From the IMG/VR virus record IMGVR_UViG_3300042893_000388, positions 1 to 24,522 of that record: a DNA stretch of 24,522 nucleotides. One strand, written 5' to 3'. Origin of the DNA: a virus. Positions 7,424 through 14,718 of the stretch are shown here, piece by piece. Numbering within the stretch: position 1 is the first letter of the stretch; every line of letters starts with the position of its first letter. The position numbers were made by a program, and so were the translations under genes. Under the pieces are notes generated by a model. It searched no databases. It saw nothing but the letters and a program-made list of their open reading frames with translations, and was not told the origin of the DNA.

Positions 7424-7722
7424 TGGCTTTGAGTCAAGGCCGCTAGAAGAAGATCATAATTTTCTTCTAATTCAACAGCGATAAATTTACCATCTAATTC
7501 GAACATGTGTCCGAACCCTAGACTTTCAGCGATTTGAACAAATTCTTGATTTATTGCGATAACTCCACCAATCTCCCATCCGTCTGTCCGGGGGAGCAAG
7601 GACCATTTATATAATAGTCCTTGACTCTTTAGTTCAGCAGATATCGTTTTAAATTCGGTAGAATTCATAACGTATTTTATAATCCAGTCTGGACAATCAT
7701 CCTTAAAGGGGTGTACTTTCAT
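7420..7722 (-). CDS. Hypothetical protein (100 aa)
   Basis: A one-domain soluble protein with mixed alpha/beta character: an N-terminal acidic/aromatic stretch (HPFKDDCPDWIIKYV), a central GWEIGGVIAINQEFVQIAESLG and an acidic C terminus. No motif is recognised. The start overlaps the upstream stop as ATGA, so it is probably co-translated with the 172-residue protein. Its stop codon forms part of the following gene's -35. Function unknown. Confidence 0.75.
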   Translation of the reverse strand: MKVHPFKDDCPDWIIKYVMNSTEFKTISAELKSQGLLYKWSLLPRTDGWEIGGVIAINQEFVQIAESLGFGHMFELDGKFIAVELEENYDLLLAALTQSH

Positions 7723-8237
7723 CCTAGTTTACGCACCAGAGCCATATAGCTGGCATCGATATTGAGCAATTCGTACTCTGCATCCGATTGGTTTAAGGCG
7801 GCAAGTTCTTTTTCTGAAAGCTCTCTTATGTCAGCTGAAGTTGTGTTTCTATTTCTGGACCTAATCATTCCTAAAATATCTTCATCAGTCTCATGTAGAT
7901 TTCCATAGATGATATCAGATTTTTTAAGACCTTCTAACATGGCTTTTAATTTACTAGGTTCAAATGGCTTAATGTTAGGAGGGTGATTGGGGTCGTCGTG
8001 TTCCTTTTCATACTGCTCATCATACTCATCATCACCGATGAAAAGATCGTTTGGATCTTGTTCGAGGCACCAAACGTCAATCCTAACATCGCTGGCTTCT
8101 ACATATTCCCATGCACTGTTTTCGTGATCGCAATCATTGGAACATTCTATAGCATAAGTTAGCGGCTTCCCCCACGGGTCAATGCTTTCCCAAACGGTCC
8201 ACCAACCCCCCTGGTAGCTAAAATATTTGTTTGTCAT
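7719..8237 (-). CDS. Acidic hypothetical protein (172 aa)
   Basis: The N-terminal part (1-65) is aromatic-rich (YFSYQGGWWTVWESIDPWGK) and has three Cys (residues 32, 36 and 57). The middle (68-90) is very acidic with a HDDPNHPPN segment, and the C-terminal 80 residues look helical. No domain is recognised. The start follows the upstream stop with only one base between them and has a weak G-rich ribosome-binding region; the end overlaps the next gene as ATGA. Function unknown. Confidence 0.75.
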   Translation of the reverse strand: MTNKYFSYQGGWWTVWESIDPWGKPLTYAIECSNDCDHENSAWEYVEASDVRIDVWCLEQDPNDLFIGDDEYDEQYEKEHDDPNHPPNIKPFEPSKLKAMLEGLKKSDIIYGNLHETDEDILGMIRSRNRNTTSADIRELSEKELAALNQSDAEYELLNIDASYMALVRKLG

Positions 8238-8238
8238 G

Positions 8239-8541
8239 TTAGTTAACCCCCTGTTGGAATATGCTGTATTCCTGGGTGGTGATTTCTTGGCTCGATGCTG
8301 GATGCGCTAGGTATCCAAGTTGTTCTAACTCGTCTCGGGTGTTAAGATAGTCGGTAGTGTTGATTTCTGAGCACCAAGAACTTTTACTTTTAGTACCATT
8401 CTCAACAGTATATATTTCTACGGTCTGCGGAAATGCGGATTTTTGTGTTGAATAAACTTTTATTCTTGTCATAATATTGTTGTCCTTGTTAGATAATATT
8501 ATGCCAACCTGACGTTGATTATGTCTACAGAGCTGTATCAT
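8239..8541 (-). CDS. Shortened relative of the 13067-13573 phage protein
   Basis: A 100-residue protein beginning at the ATG at 8541. Two short peptides match the 168-residue protein at 13067-13573: QVG-x-IL-x-N near residue 11, and GTKSKS followed three residues later by Cys near residue 50. At DNA level both genes share an identical 19-nt stretch (8379-8397 and 13261-13279) and an 11-nt one (8502-8512 and 13501-13511). The spacing between the two matches is about half that in the longer protein, so this looks like a deleted or mosaic copy. A second in-frame ATG at 8472 with AAGGA 10 nt upstream would lose the first match. Function unknown. Confidence 0.65.
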   Translation of the reverse strand: MIQLCRHNQRQVGIILSNKDNNIMTRIKVYSTQKSAFPQTVEIYTVENGTKSKSSWCSEINTTDYLNTRDELEQLGYLAHPASSQEITTQEYSIFQQGVN

Positions 8542-8650
8542 AACCTACCATTGCCGCTTGATGCGACGCTGGGCTACCTGTCTAATGTTCGCTTCTGACT
8601 TGCGTCAGGGGCCGGGTAGGGACTCCGGTTGGCTAGGAGTGTGTTGCTTT
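8542..8650 (-). ncRNA. Candidate structured RNA or 5' leader, GC-rich
   Basis: About 109 nt between the promoter at 8652-8681 and the first ATG hold no gene with a credible start. The segment is visibly GC-rich (about 56% by hand count over 8541-8650) in an AT-rich genome. On the minus strand it has a perfect CTGAC/GTCAG stem closed by a GCAA tetraloop (+ strand 8594-8607), a 5-bp stem GTCGC/GCGGC, an ACTCC/GGAGT stem at its 5' end, and CCTACC that can pair with GGTAGG near the 3' end to close the whole domain. No known riboswitch, tRNA, ribozyme or tmRNA matched by eye. Structure and function are inferred. Confidence 0.45.
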
Positions 8651-8651
8651 A

Positions 8652-8681
8652 ATTATATAACTAAACTGCTGATTAGGTCAA
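8652..8681 (-). promoter_or_regulatory. Promoter before the GC-rich leader
   Basis: TTGACC (8676-8681), an 18-nt spacer and TATAAT (8652-8657) on the minus strand. It is slightly weaker than the other promoters (third -35 choice, 18-nt spacer). It would place transcription start near 8645, giving a leader of about 100 nt or more before the ATG at 8541. Confidence 0.7.
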
Positions 8682-8689
8682 ACAGTTTA
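8662..8689. repeat. Inverted repeat overlapping the promoter, possible operator
   Basis: TAAACTG (8662-8668) and CAGTTTA (8683-8689) form a perfect 7-bp inverted repeat with a 14-nt centre that contains the -35 and part of the spacer of the adjacent promoter. Its position would suit a dimeric DNA-binding protein blocking the promoter. It could also act as a weak hairpin. No such regulator is visible in the window. Confidence 0.4.
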
Positions 8690-8717
8690 ACTATAATTTC
8701 TATTTAGTTTTGCCAAA

Positions 8718-8748
8718 CAGAGTTGAGATTATTCATAATAAAACTCTG
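8718..8748 (-). terminator. Hairpin spanning the stop codon of the nuclease-helicase gene
   Basis: CAGAGTT (8718-8724) pairs with AACTCTG (8742-8748), with an inner ATTAT/ATAAT inverted repeat, so a two-step stem surrounds the TAA stop at 8729-8731. A short run of Ts follows on the minus strand. It could terminate or insulate this transcript from the next promoter. Part of the stem is coding sequence. Confidence 0.45.
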
Positions 8749-11700
8749 TCGGTTTCTTTTTCATCCAAGAGCCAAATGTAGTAACATCTACCTTATACGC
8801 TTTGGCAGCTTCCTTTTGTGTTGAAAATTTACCTATATGAGTTACAATTATCCTGCCTTTATTTGTGGTTGATGCTACGGGTTTTTTTGGACCAGTATTA
8901 GTATAATAATATAGATGCCCCTCTCTTAACATCATTCTTTCAAAAACAGCTGGTGTAACTCTATGTGCTTCTGCAGCTAATTTTCTACTTGAAAATATTC
9001 CTTTTGGGGTTGTAACGGATTTAGCAGTGCCAACAAGGTATTTTTTCCTATTTTTAACTGTTTGTTGTCTTGAGATTACTTTAAAATAGTTGGATATATC
9101 TTTAAGTTGTTTACGTCTGAGATTATTCGCACAATATCCTTTATTTGTGATAATACCATTAATTCTAGATTGTTGTATCACAAACTGATCTAACTCAACT
9201 ACATTTTTAAAATTTCTATAATTTAATTGGTATAGTTCAATTAACTTATCTTTATTTTTTTGTTGCGTTATCTCTAATCCTTTTATTTTTTTGTTTAATG
9301 CACTTACTTTACGCACTTCTAATTTATATTTTTCTGCTATGGGCAATGCTGTGGCATATAAACTAATAGCATTAATGTGCGGGACTTTTTTAATTTCTTT
9401 TTCAAATTCTTTTAAAACAAGATCACTAAATTTATCTGCATAAGATTTTAATTTCTTTAGTGCTTTGCTAATTGCTTGATTAAATTTAGGATCGGTGTAA
9501 CGGCCTCTCTTATTGTATGCCGCCTGTAATCCTCGTTTTGAAATTTTACCCCCATTAGAATTTACATATTTGCTACATAAATCATTAAACAATGTTAGAT
9601 ATTGTTTTTCTTTACAGTATAAGATACTGTTATTTTCAATAGTAGTGGGATCAAATGTCTCAGCAAATTCGATGATAAGATTGTCTGTAGTAACATATTG
9701 ATTGTTTCTATCTTTGTTAAACTGCTTCCATTTTTTTCTAGCTTCTATTTTTAATTTTGTAGGCAGTAAAAAATGTCTCCCAAGTCTAATATGAGCAATA
9801 GCTCTTCTACATCTGTCTGGACTAGAATACTGGGAAAAAAACTCTTTGTATTTTTCTTTGTTGGCTATAGAATCATGAAATTCTTTCATAGCGAATTGAT
9901 TGCCATATGTTATATTATAAAATTCTAAACTATCTTGGTATATTTCCTCAACAATTGATCGATGAGGATTAAAGTTTCCGTGTTGTAGGAATCCTTTAAA
10001 TGCATTTACTAATCCACCTTCTAATTCCCAAACAGGTCGGGTATATTTACTACCTTTCGTTCGACCACCACCTGGCACTGATTGATTAGTATGATCAAAA
10101 AATGTAATACTATCATCAATATTATCTCCAAGTTCTAGTGCTTCTGCTACCTGATTAATAAGAGTAAATGCCCTTTTAACTTCAAATTGATTTGTCGAAT
10201 CAACAATAATAGTTTCAATGACATTTAATTCGTCAAACCCGCCACCTAGTCTTTGTCCTCTACCAATGGTTTGAGAAATACGTATTTTGCTTCCACTGTT
10301 ATCAACGAAACTTATAGTATCAACCCACCCATCTTTTGGATCCCATCCTTCAGATAATTTTTTAACTTGACATACAGTTGCACCTTTTGGATTATTGGTT
10401 GGAATTCCGTCAACTAATCTTTGAATCTTATTATGTGAAGTTCCATTACTATAGATATCAATGAATGGTATCGCTAGCAATCGTCGAATCTCTGGGTTAC
10501 GAGAATCTCCGTATTGTTTTACAATTTCCGGCCACGCATGCTCTGTAAATTGTATGAATTTTTTTACTCTCTCATGAGAGTTTAAATTAAACATAGGAAA
10601 TTTTCTTTTGGGGTAGTCGAGTAAGTATCGGGCTAACGCATCTAATTTAAAAATCCACTCTTGTGGAGCCGCCACCCCATTGATTGTAACAATAGCAGAT
10701 TTTTTATCATGGACCGCACCTTGAATTTCTACAGGAAGATCATTAACATCATATACATTAACGATTAATTTGGTTTTTCTTTTCCACCCTCGAGCAGTGA
10801 CATCACCTTCTTGCCATTCTACCGGAGCAAATTGAGACGGTTTAGTTAAGTTCCTCCAAAGATTAGAATTACGCATACTTGTAGGAACTTGTAATCCATT
10901 TTCGTCTGCACCCTCTAAAATGTTAGCATCAGCACCTACTCTAATAGTCCAAGCACCGTATTGGTTAAAAACACATTTGGCCCAATCACTATCTTCAGAC
11001 TGAACAGTATGTTTGACTTCATCAATATACATGAAATCGCCGACGATGTTTTCAGCAATCATTATTTCGCCTAATAGTTTGTAACTATGAATAGTTGTTT
11101 CGATGTGAAGATGGTAATTCTTAGATGCCCAATCGAGCATAATATCTATCAATAAATTTTCTCTAGTAATTACTTCAGAATATTTTTTAACCCTGTTTAG
11201 TTCGTCTTTATCTTCAATACCTTTTTTAACATCTCCAGCGAGAACTATCACACGTGTCTTTGCTCCTCTGGCGTTAATATCTTTTACTTCCTTAATAAGG
11301 TTACCTGATAAAACAGTCAAACTTGGATTGACTTTAACTGTAAGCATTGATTCTTTATTAAAGAATTTTTCTAAGAAAAATTTCCAAAGTAAAATAGGAT
11401 CGGTACCTTTACCTGCCGCAGTGGGTTTAATGGATAACACTCTGGCTACTCCGTCATGCCCAATTTGGGCAACTATTTCGTCAAATAAATCTTTGATACT
11501 TTGCTCATGGAAGTCTGTGTTACCTGGGATTAAAAGTAAATCTTCTCTATATCCTGCAGGTTTAAGTTTTTCTTTTTTAGTCGGCGTTAATACATAACTA
11601 CGGATTCTATCATAAATTTCTTCGTTATATATGTCCTCGCCAAAAATATAGGTCCAATTATCAAGATATTCTTCAATGGCACTACTTACACGAGATAAGT

Positions 11701-12076
11701 TAGTAACAAGAACTCGATTTTTAATATTCGTCTTATTGAGAGCTACTTCTTTAACAGAAAGTTTATCTAGTTTAATACTTGAATCGTCATGTTGATATTT
11801 TACCTCAACAGCAGTACCTTCCATGCATTCGGTGAACCAATCAGCACCTTTTGATGTAGCGCCTGACAATAAATGACCGATATTCCATTTTTCAATAAGA
11901 GATGCAGGAATTTGATCGTGATTTGGAGAATAAACACTAGAACCATAAAAATCGTCAGTTTTGAGAAATAGACCTACTAAATCTTCAAATTCTTTTTCTT
12001 TTTGTTTTGGGGTTAACTTCTCCTCTGCTATAAGATATGAATGCAGATTCTTGTGTTTTTTTACTAGTGCTGTCAT
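8729..12076 (-). CDS. Restriction-type nuclease fused to SF2 helicase, with repeated C-terminal motifs
   Basis: A 1115-residue protein. The N terminus (about 25-125) has a PD-(D/E)xK/Mrr-like nuclease signature: E32, GAD at 77-79 and EVK at 91-93. An SF2 helicase follows: a degenerate Walker A PTAAGKGT (218-225, an extra residue in the loop), Walker B Y-I-DEVK around D352-E353, LSEGWD at 574-579 and QTIGRGQR at 602-609. This order resembles type III/ISP restriction subunits. The C terminus (about 1023-1115) has two copies of a short IENR1/NUMOD1-like helix-turn-helix motif. The gene has its own promoter and is much more AT- and Lys-rich than its neighbours, which suggests acquisition. No methylase is nearby. 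The helicase assignment is firm; the target and biological role (defence, competitor attack or mobile DNA) are not. Confidence 0.85.
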   Translation of the reverse strand: MTALVKKHKNLHSYLIAEEKLTPKQKEKEFEDLVGLFLKTDDFYGSSVYSPNHDQIPASLIEKWNIGHLLSGATSKGADWFTECMEGTAVEVKYQHDDSSIKLDKLSVKEVALNKTNIKNRVLVTNLSRVSSAIEEYLDNWTYIFGEDIYNEEIYDRIRSYVLTPTKKEKLKPAGYREDLLLIPGNTDFHEQSIKDLFDEIVAQIGHDGVARVLSIKPTAAGKGTDPILLWKFFLEKFFNKESMLTVKVNPSLTVLSGNLIKEVKDINARGAKTRVIVLAGDVKKGIEDKDELNRVKKYSEVITRENLLIDIMLDWASKNYHLHIETTIHSYKLLGEIMIAENIVGDFMYIDEVKHTVQSEDSDWAKCVFNQYGAWTIRVGADANILEGADENGLQVPTSMRNSNLWRNLTKPSQFAPVEWQEGDVTARGWKRKTKLIVNVYDVNDLPVEIQGAVHDKKSAIVTINGVAAPQEWIFKLDALARYLLDYPKRKFPMFNLNSHERVKKFIQFTEHAWPEIVKQYGDSRNPEIRRLLAIPFIDIYSNGTSHNKIQRLVDGIPTNNPKGATVCQVKKLSEGWDPKDGWVDTISFVDNSGSKIRISQTIGRGQRLGGGFDELNVIETIIVDSTNQFEVKRAFTLINQVAEALELGDNIDDSITFFDHTNQSVPGGGRTKGSKYTRPVWELEGGLVNAFKGFLQHGNFNPHRSIVEEIYQDSLEFYNITYGNQFAMKEFHDSIANKEKYKEFFSQYSSPDRCRRAIAHIRLGRHFLLPTKLKIEARKKWKQFNKDRNNQYVTTDNLIIEFAETFDPTTIENNSILYCKEKQYLTLFNDLCSKYVNSNGGKISKRGLQAAYNKRGRYTDPKFNQAISKALKKLKSYADKFSDLVLKEFEKEIKKVPHINAISLYATALPIAEKYKLEVRKVSALNKKIKGLEITQQKNKDKLIELYQLNYRNFKNVVELDQFVIQQSRINGIITNKGYCANNLRRKQLKDISNYFKVISRQQTVKNRKKYLVGTAKSVTTPKGIFSSRKLAAEAHRVTPAVFERMMLREGHLYYYTNTGPKKPVASTTNKGRIIVTHIGKFSTQKEAAKAYKVDVTTFGSWMKKKPTEFYYE
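8732..9010 (-). repeat. Two tandem C-terminal motif copies within the nuclease-helicase
   Basis: Residues 1023-1059 and 1079-1115 repeat the pattern G-x-FS-(S/T)-x-K-x-A-A-x-A-(H/Y)-x-V-(T/D), ending in an aromatic cluster (LYYYT and FYYE). The pattern resembles the short DNA-binding modules found in homing endonucleases and their relatives. The copies are diverged, so they are an old duplication rather than a slipped repeat. Confidence 0.6.
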
Positions 12077-12112
12077 ATAAGTTTGATAAATTCTCTAATT
12101 ATTGTTATAGCT

Positions 12113-12141
12113 ATTATAACACCAAAATTAGAGGTTGTCAA
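12113..12141 (-). promoter_or_regulatory. Consensus promoter for the nuclease-helicase gene
   Basis: TTGACA (12136-12141), a 17-nt spacer and TATAAT (12113-12118) on the minus strand. It ends 36 nt before the ATG at 12076, similar to the MoxR promoter, with which it shares the ATTTTGGTG block before the -10. No clear Shine-Dalgarno sequence precedes the ATG. Confidence 0.87.
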
Positions 12142-12147
12142 TTAAAA

Positions 12148-12543
12148 TCACTGGCTCAAATTGTCCAAGTATTGCTGTAGATTTGATCCATGCAAGGCCA
12201 GCATGATACTATCCTGCTCGCTGAACACATAGATGGATTTTGGACCAGATATATAGTATGGGCTGGTAAAATGTTTTTCTAATTGGATATAACTGCGATT
12301 AACCAGTTCTGTAGGCAGTTTGAAATGCCAATTTTTGATTTCTTTGTTTTTGTTCAGCATGTTAAACGCTGGACGGGTCAAGCGTAGGCTGTCTGGATTA
12401 ACTGGATTATGCCACCAAGACGCTGGATTATCGTAGCGTTGATAACGTATACCAAGTTTAGGATCTGATGTAAATGGATTTAGGGTGTGTTCTTGGAATC
12501 GAGCCTGCCATACATTCTGCAATGAGTCAGCAGTGCGTGCCAT
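12148..12543 (-). CDS. Conserved phage hypothetical protein (131 aa)
   Basis: A soluble protein with an aromatic-rich N-terminal half (ARFQEHTLNPF; NPASWWHNPVNPDSL), a central basic stretch and a beta-rich C terminus (KSIYVFSEQDSIMLALHG). From memory, similar proteins occur in T4-like aquatic phages without assigned function. It is preceded by an AT-rich gap of 3 nt after the upstream stop and lacks a strong ribosome-binding site. It is the last gene before the promoter of the nuclease-helicase. Function unknown. Confidence 0.8.
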   Translation of the reverse strand: MARTADSLQNVWQARFQEHTLNPFTSDPKLGIRYQRYDNPASWWHNPVNPDSLRLTRPAFNMLNKNKEIKNWHFKLPTELVNRSYIQLEKHFTSPYYISGPKSIYVFSEQDSIMLALHGSNLQQYLDNLSQ

Positions 12544-12546
12544 ATT

Positions 12547-12834
12547 TTAAGCAAGTACTGGAGTTCCAGCACTTAGTAATACCACTGTGAATTTATCTGA
12601 TTTAAACAAGGTATTCAGCTTTTTAGCTAGATTATGTGCATGCCCTGGATTGCTAAATGATACTTTTTTGTACTTAGGACCAGGGTAGGCTACTAGGATG
12701 TTCTGTGTTTTTAGATTGATAGGGTGGTTATCATAGAACACTGCCCAGATACCTTCACTGCTCAGGATCTGATCACTCTTATATGTTGTCTTGTTTACAT
12801 GTTCTAATAATACATTTGGTTTTGGTCGACTCAC
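12547..12834 (-). CDS. Conserved phage hypothetical protein (95 aa), GTG start
   Basis: A 95-residue protein with a compact alpha/beta look (EGIWAVFYDNHPINLKTQN; PGPKYKKVSFSNPGHAHNLA). I recall it as a common hypothetical protein of T4-like marine phages. The initiation codon is GTG at 12832-12834, chosen because a strong AAGGAGGA lies 7 nt upstream and no earlier in-frame ATG exists. A CATAAATA motif at 12856-12863 is a possible late promoter. Function unknown. Confidence 0.83.
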   Translation of the reverse strand: MSRPKPNVLLEHVNKTTYKSDQILSSEGIWAVFYDNHPINLKTQNILVAYPGPKYKKVSFSNPGHAHNLAKKLNTLFKSDKFTVVLLSAGTPVLA

Positions 12835-12855
12835 TAGACGATCCTCCTTACGTAT

Positions 12856-12863
12856 TATTTATG
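12856..12863 (-). promoter_or_regulatory. Possible T4-like late promoter
   Basis: CATAAATA on the minus strand fits the NATAAATA core used by T4-like late promoters and lies 21 nt upstream of the GTG start at 12834, inside one of the few real intergenic gaps. Short AT-rich cores occur by chance, so this is tentative. Confidence 0.35.
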
Positions 12864-12882
12864 CCATTAACTACATATATAA

Positions 12883-13104
12883 TTAGAAATTCCCACCATC
12901 AAATTCAACTGATACCACTGCTTCTGTGTCTGCGGCTCGTTTAATTTCTGTTAGGTCATTGATCTTTGTTAGTAGTTCAAAAATCTCACTGTGTATATTA
13001 CGTGCTTCTAATGCTGAAAGATTAAGATCTTTGGCATTGGTCTGATTCATCACTTTAACACGATCATTAAATTTCTTCAGATGCAGACTTAACTGTTGTT
13101 CCAT
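12883..13104 (-). CDS. Small helical phage protein (73 aa)
   Basis: A 73-residue, mostly helical, charged protein (MEQQLSLHLKKFNDRVKVMNQ start, SEIFELLTKINDL in the middle) that probably forms a coiled coil. The ATG at 13104 has GGAG 6 nt upstream and lies 38 nt inside the preceding gene; earlier in-frame ATGs are not supported by a ribosome-binding site. I recall similar small coiled-coil proteins in T4-like phages without a known function. Confidence 0.7.
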   Translation of the reverse strand: MEQQLSLHLKKFNDRVKVMNQTNAKDLNLSALEARNIHSEIFELLTKINDLTEIKRAADTEAVVSVEFDGGNF

Positions 13105-13573
13105 GTAGGGCTCCATTGGCGATACGTAAATGTTCTTGCATTTCTTCTGCTGACTCATATGGGCCGGCATAAGCATAGCGATTAAGTGTAATTAGTTTAG
13201 GGCAATATGATTTGACCCAACCGTTGTTAAATTTAACTATATAATATCCAGCACAGAAGAAACTTTTACTTTTAGTACCTTTAGTAAAGATAGGCAATTT
13301 GTGCCGTACGTCCCAAAGAATATTATTAGCTTTATATTCACACGGATAACCATAGACATTATTGCTTTCTGTGATGATCTTTTTAGGTGGTGCTTTGTCT
13401 ACTACGATGTTATACTTGTCGCTAAGCATTTTTAAACTAGCAAACTGTTCACGGGTCTGATCATGCTGATAAACAACCCCTTGTGGATTAGTTAAGATGG
13501 TGCCAACCTGATGCCCATTGTCCTCAACTACCCAACATTTATTTTTAACCACTGCTTTAGCTAAGAGTGACAT
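13067..13573 (-). CDS. Conserved phage hypothetical protein (168 aa)
   Basis: An aromatic- and Lys-rich protein that includes KCWVVEDNGHQVGTILTN (12-29), then a YPCEY segment and KLPIFTKGTKSKSFFCAGYY near residues 90-109, followed by CPKLITLNRY. From memory this resembles a widely shared hypothetical protein of T4-like aquatic phages; function unknown. The gene at 8239-8541 carries two of the same short peptide blocks. The ATG overlaps the upstream gene by 17 nt, with AGGA about 10 nt upstream. Confidence 0.83.
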   Translation of the reverse strand: MSLLAKAVVKNKCWVVEDNGHQVGTILTNPQGVVYQHDQTREQFASLKMLSDKYNIVVDKAPPKKIITESNNVYGYPCEYKANNILWDVRHKLPIFTKGTKSKSFFCAGYYIVKFNNGWVKSYCPKLITLNRYAYAGPYESAEEMQEHLRIANGALHGTTVKSASEEI

Positions 13574-13925
13574 AACTGATAATTCCTACGTAAGTTAAAT
13601 AGTGCAGAGCTTGATCCGCGCCAAGCCAAATCCAAAACTGACGATCTGCTGGCGTAAGTCCCTTGTTTAATTGTTGCTTAAAATAATCTATATGATAGTG
13701 TAAGACAAAGTCCGCAAATGAAAGTGCGATAATTGTATTTACATTAGAGCAAAAGAATACTAGAATCAGGAATGTCCAACTAGCATGGACTATAGCATGA
13801 TGTAAGCCACCGGTAGCACCATAGATACCTTTCTCACGGAGCATGTAATCATACTGCATCAAGAAATCAGCGATGAAATGCTTGATGCCAAATAAGGCTA
13901 GTAGGATGAATACTGAGGCGGTCAT
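13557..13925 (-). CDS. DUF3307-like integral membrane protein (122 aa)
   Basis: Several hydrophobic segments (about 3-18, 46-70 and 103-120) mark an inner-membrane protein. The pattern KHFIADFLMQ followed by GGLHHAIVHASWT fits the DUF3307 family, found in phages and bacteria, whose function is unknown. It starts as an ATGA overlap with queD and ends 17 nt inside the next gene. Nothing links it to queuosine chemistry except position. The family call rests on pattern recall. Confidence 0.78.
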   Translation of the reverse strand: MTASVFILLALFGIKHFIADFLMQYDYMLREKGIYGATGGLHHAIVHASWTFLILVFFCSNVNTIIALSFADFVLHYHIDYFKQQLNKGLTPADRQFWIWLGADQALHYLTYVGIISYVTLS

Positions 13926-14470
13926 TTGTAATATACGCTACGGCTCTTAGGAGTTTCCCACCAATCAATGTGGTCAACAGTTACATTCAATGATTTCATT
14001 TTAACATCCACTAGATCTGCCATCCAGCTACTTAGGTTTTCACTTGTCGGAACAAAGTCTACGATCATAAATCCTTCATAGTATTCATACTCTGGTGTAT
14101 TAGGATCTAAGCCTGTTAAGTCTAGATGCCATCCCGCTACGTGTTCTGTGTTTGGAACTAATACTGGAACTAATCCACGGTCGCCAACAATTTGATTATA
14201 CAATGGATCATTCTTGTCTAATACAAACTGATGATCGATATATTCATTGATCCATTTCTTTAACCATTCTAAATGTCGGAAGTCAGTTACCATACCAGTT
14301 GGATCTAATTCGCCGGTTGGGCTTTTTAGATATACCTGCATCTTACCTTCATGTCCATGTAGGTGACGACAAGCACACTTCAAGTCTGCCGCATACTCAC
14401 CATTTAGTTTCTGTGTCCAAACTCTGTGTCCATAACAGAATTCAAATGTTTTATCGATTATATGTGCCAT
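13922..14470 (-). CDS. queD: QueD-like 6-carboxytetrahydropterin synthase
   Basis: Converts dihydroneopterin triphosphate (the GTP cyclohydrolase product) to 6-carboxy-tetrahydropterin, the second step of the preQ0/queuosine pathway. In 182 residues it shows H15 in YGHRVW, then CRHLHGH (34-40) with zinc ligands H38 and H40 and the catalytic cysteine C34, MVTDF (60-64), DHQF (79-82) and PTSEN (141-145). Mammalian-type pyruvoyl-tetrahydropterin synthase is related. The CxRxHGH context and the co-occurring QueE favour QueD. The protein is longer than E. coli QueD (about 120 residues), with extra residues in the middle. The gene begins directly after the upstream stop. Confidence 0.9.
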   Translation of the reverse strand: MAHIIDKTFEFCYGHRVWTQKLNGEYAADLKCACRHLHGHEGKMQVYLKSPTGELDPTGMVTDFRHLEWLKKWINEYIDHQFVLDKNDPLYNQIVGDRGLVPVLVPNTEHVAGWHLDLTGLDPNTPEYEYYEGFMIVDFVPTSENLSSWMADLVDVKMKSLNVTVDHIDWWETPKSRSVYYK

Positions 14471-14713
14471 TTATTTCTTTTCCTCAACGTAATGTTTATT
14501 CCAATCATACTGTGTTTCCTGATGTTGTTTACTCTGATAATGACTAGGACCATCATAGTAGTCTAGTCCAAAATGGCGACGTATGTTCTTTTGATCACCT
14601 TGGCTACCACAGATGTCAGCACAACGCTCACCAACTAGACGATAGAAATATTCAAGATTATCTGTTACGGGTAATCCTGCTTGAGCTGCTAGTTTTTCTA
14701 ATTCTTTAGTCAT
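14471..14713 (-). CDS. Small conserved phage protein (80 aa), probably leaderless mRNA
   Basis: An 80-residue, charged protein with LVGERCADICGSQGD in its centre (two Cys about 4 apart) and a polar C terminus rich in His, Gln and Tyr. From memory, short proteins with an ERC.xIC block recur in T4-like phages. The ATG is 5 nt after a TATAAT, with no Shine-Dalgarno sequence. Its stop abuts the queD start. Function unknown; a metal-binding role is not demonstrated by two Cys alone. Confidence 0.75.
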   Translation of the reverse strand: MTKELEKLAAQAGLPVTDNLEYFYRLVGERCADICGSQGDQKNIRRHFGLDYYDGPSHYQSKQHQETQYDWNKHYVEEKK

Positions 14714-14718
14714 ACTAT

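Noticed and set aside
8542-8650. tRNA, tmRNA, hammerhead ribozyme or group I intron in the GC-rich tract
   Set aside because: No T-loop, acceptor pairing, complete hammerhead core or intron P3-P8 core could be found by eye on either strand; only generic stems.
8729-12076. Ordinary T4-like UvsW or Dda-type helicase
   Set aside because: Length, N-terminal nuclease-like motif and C-terminal repeats do not fit those short helicases.
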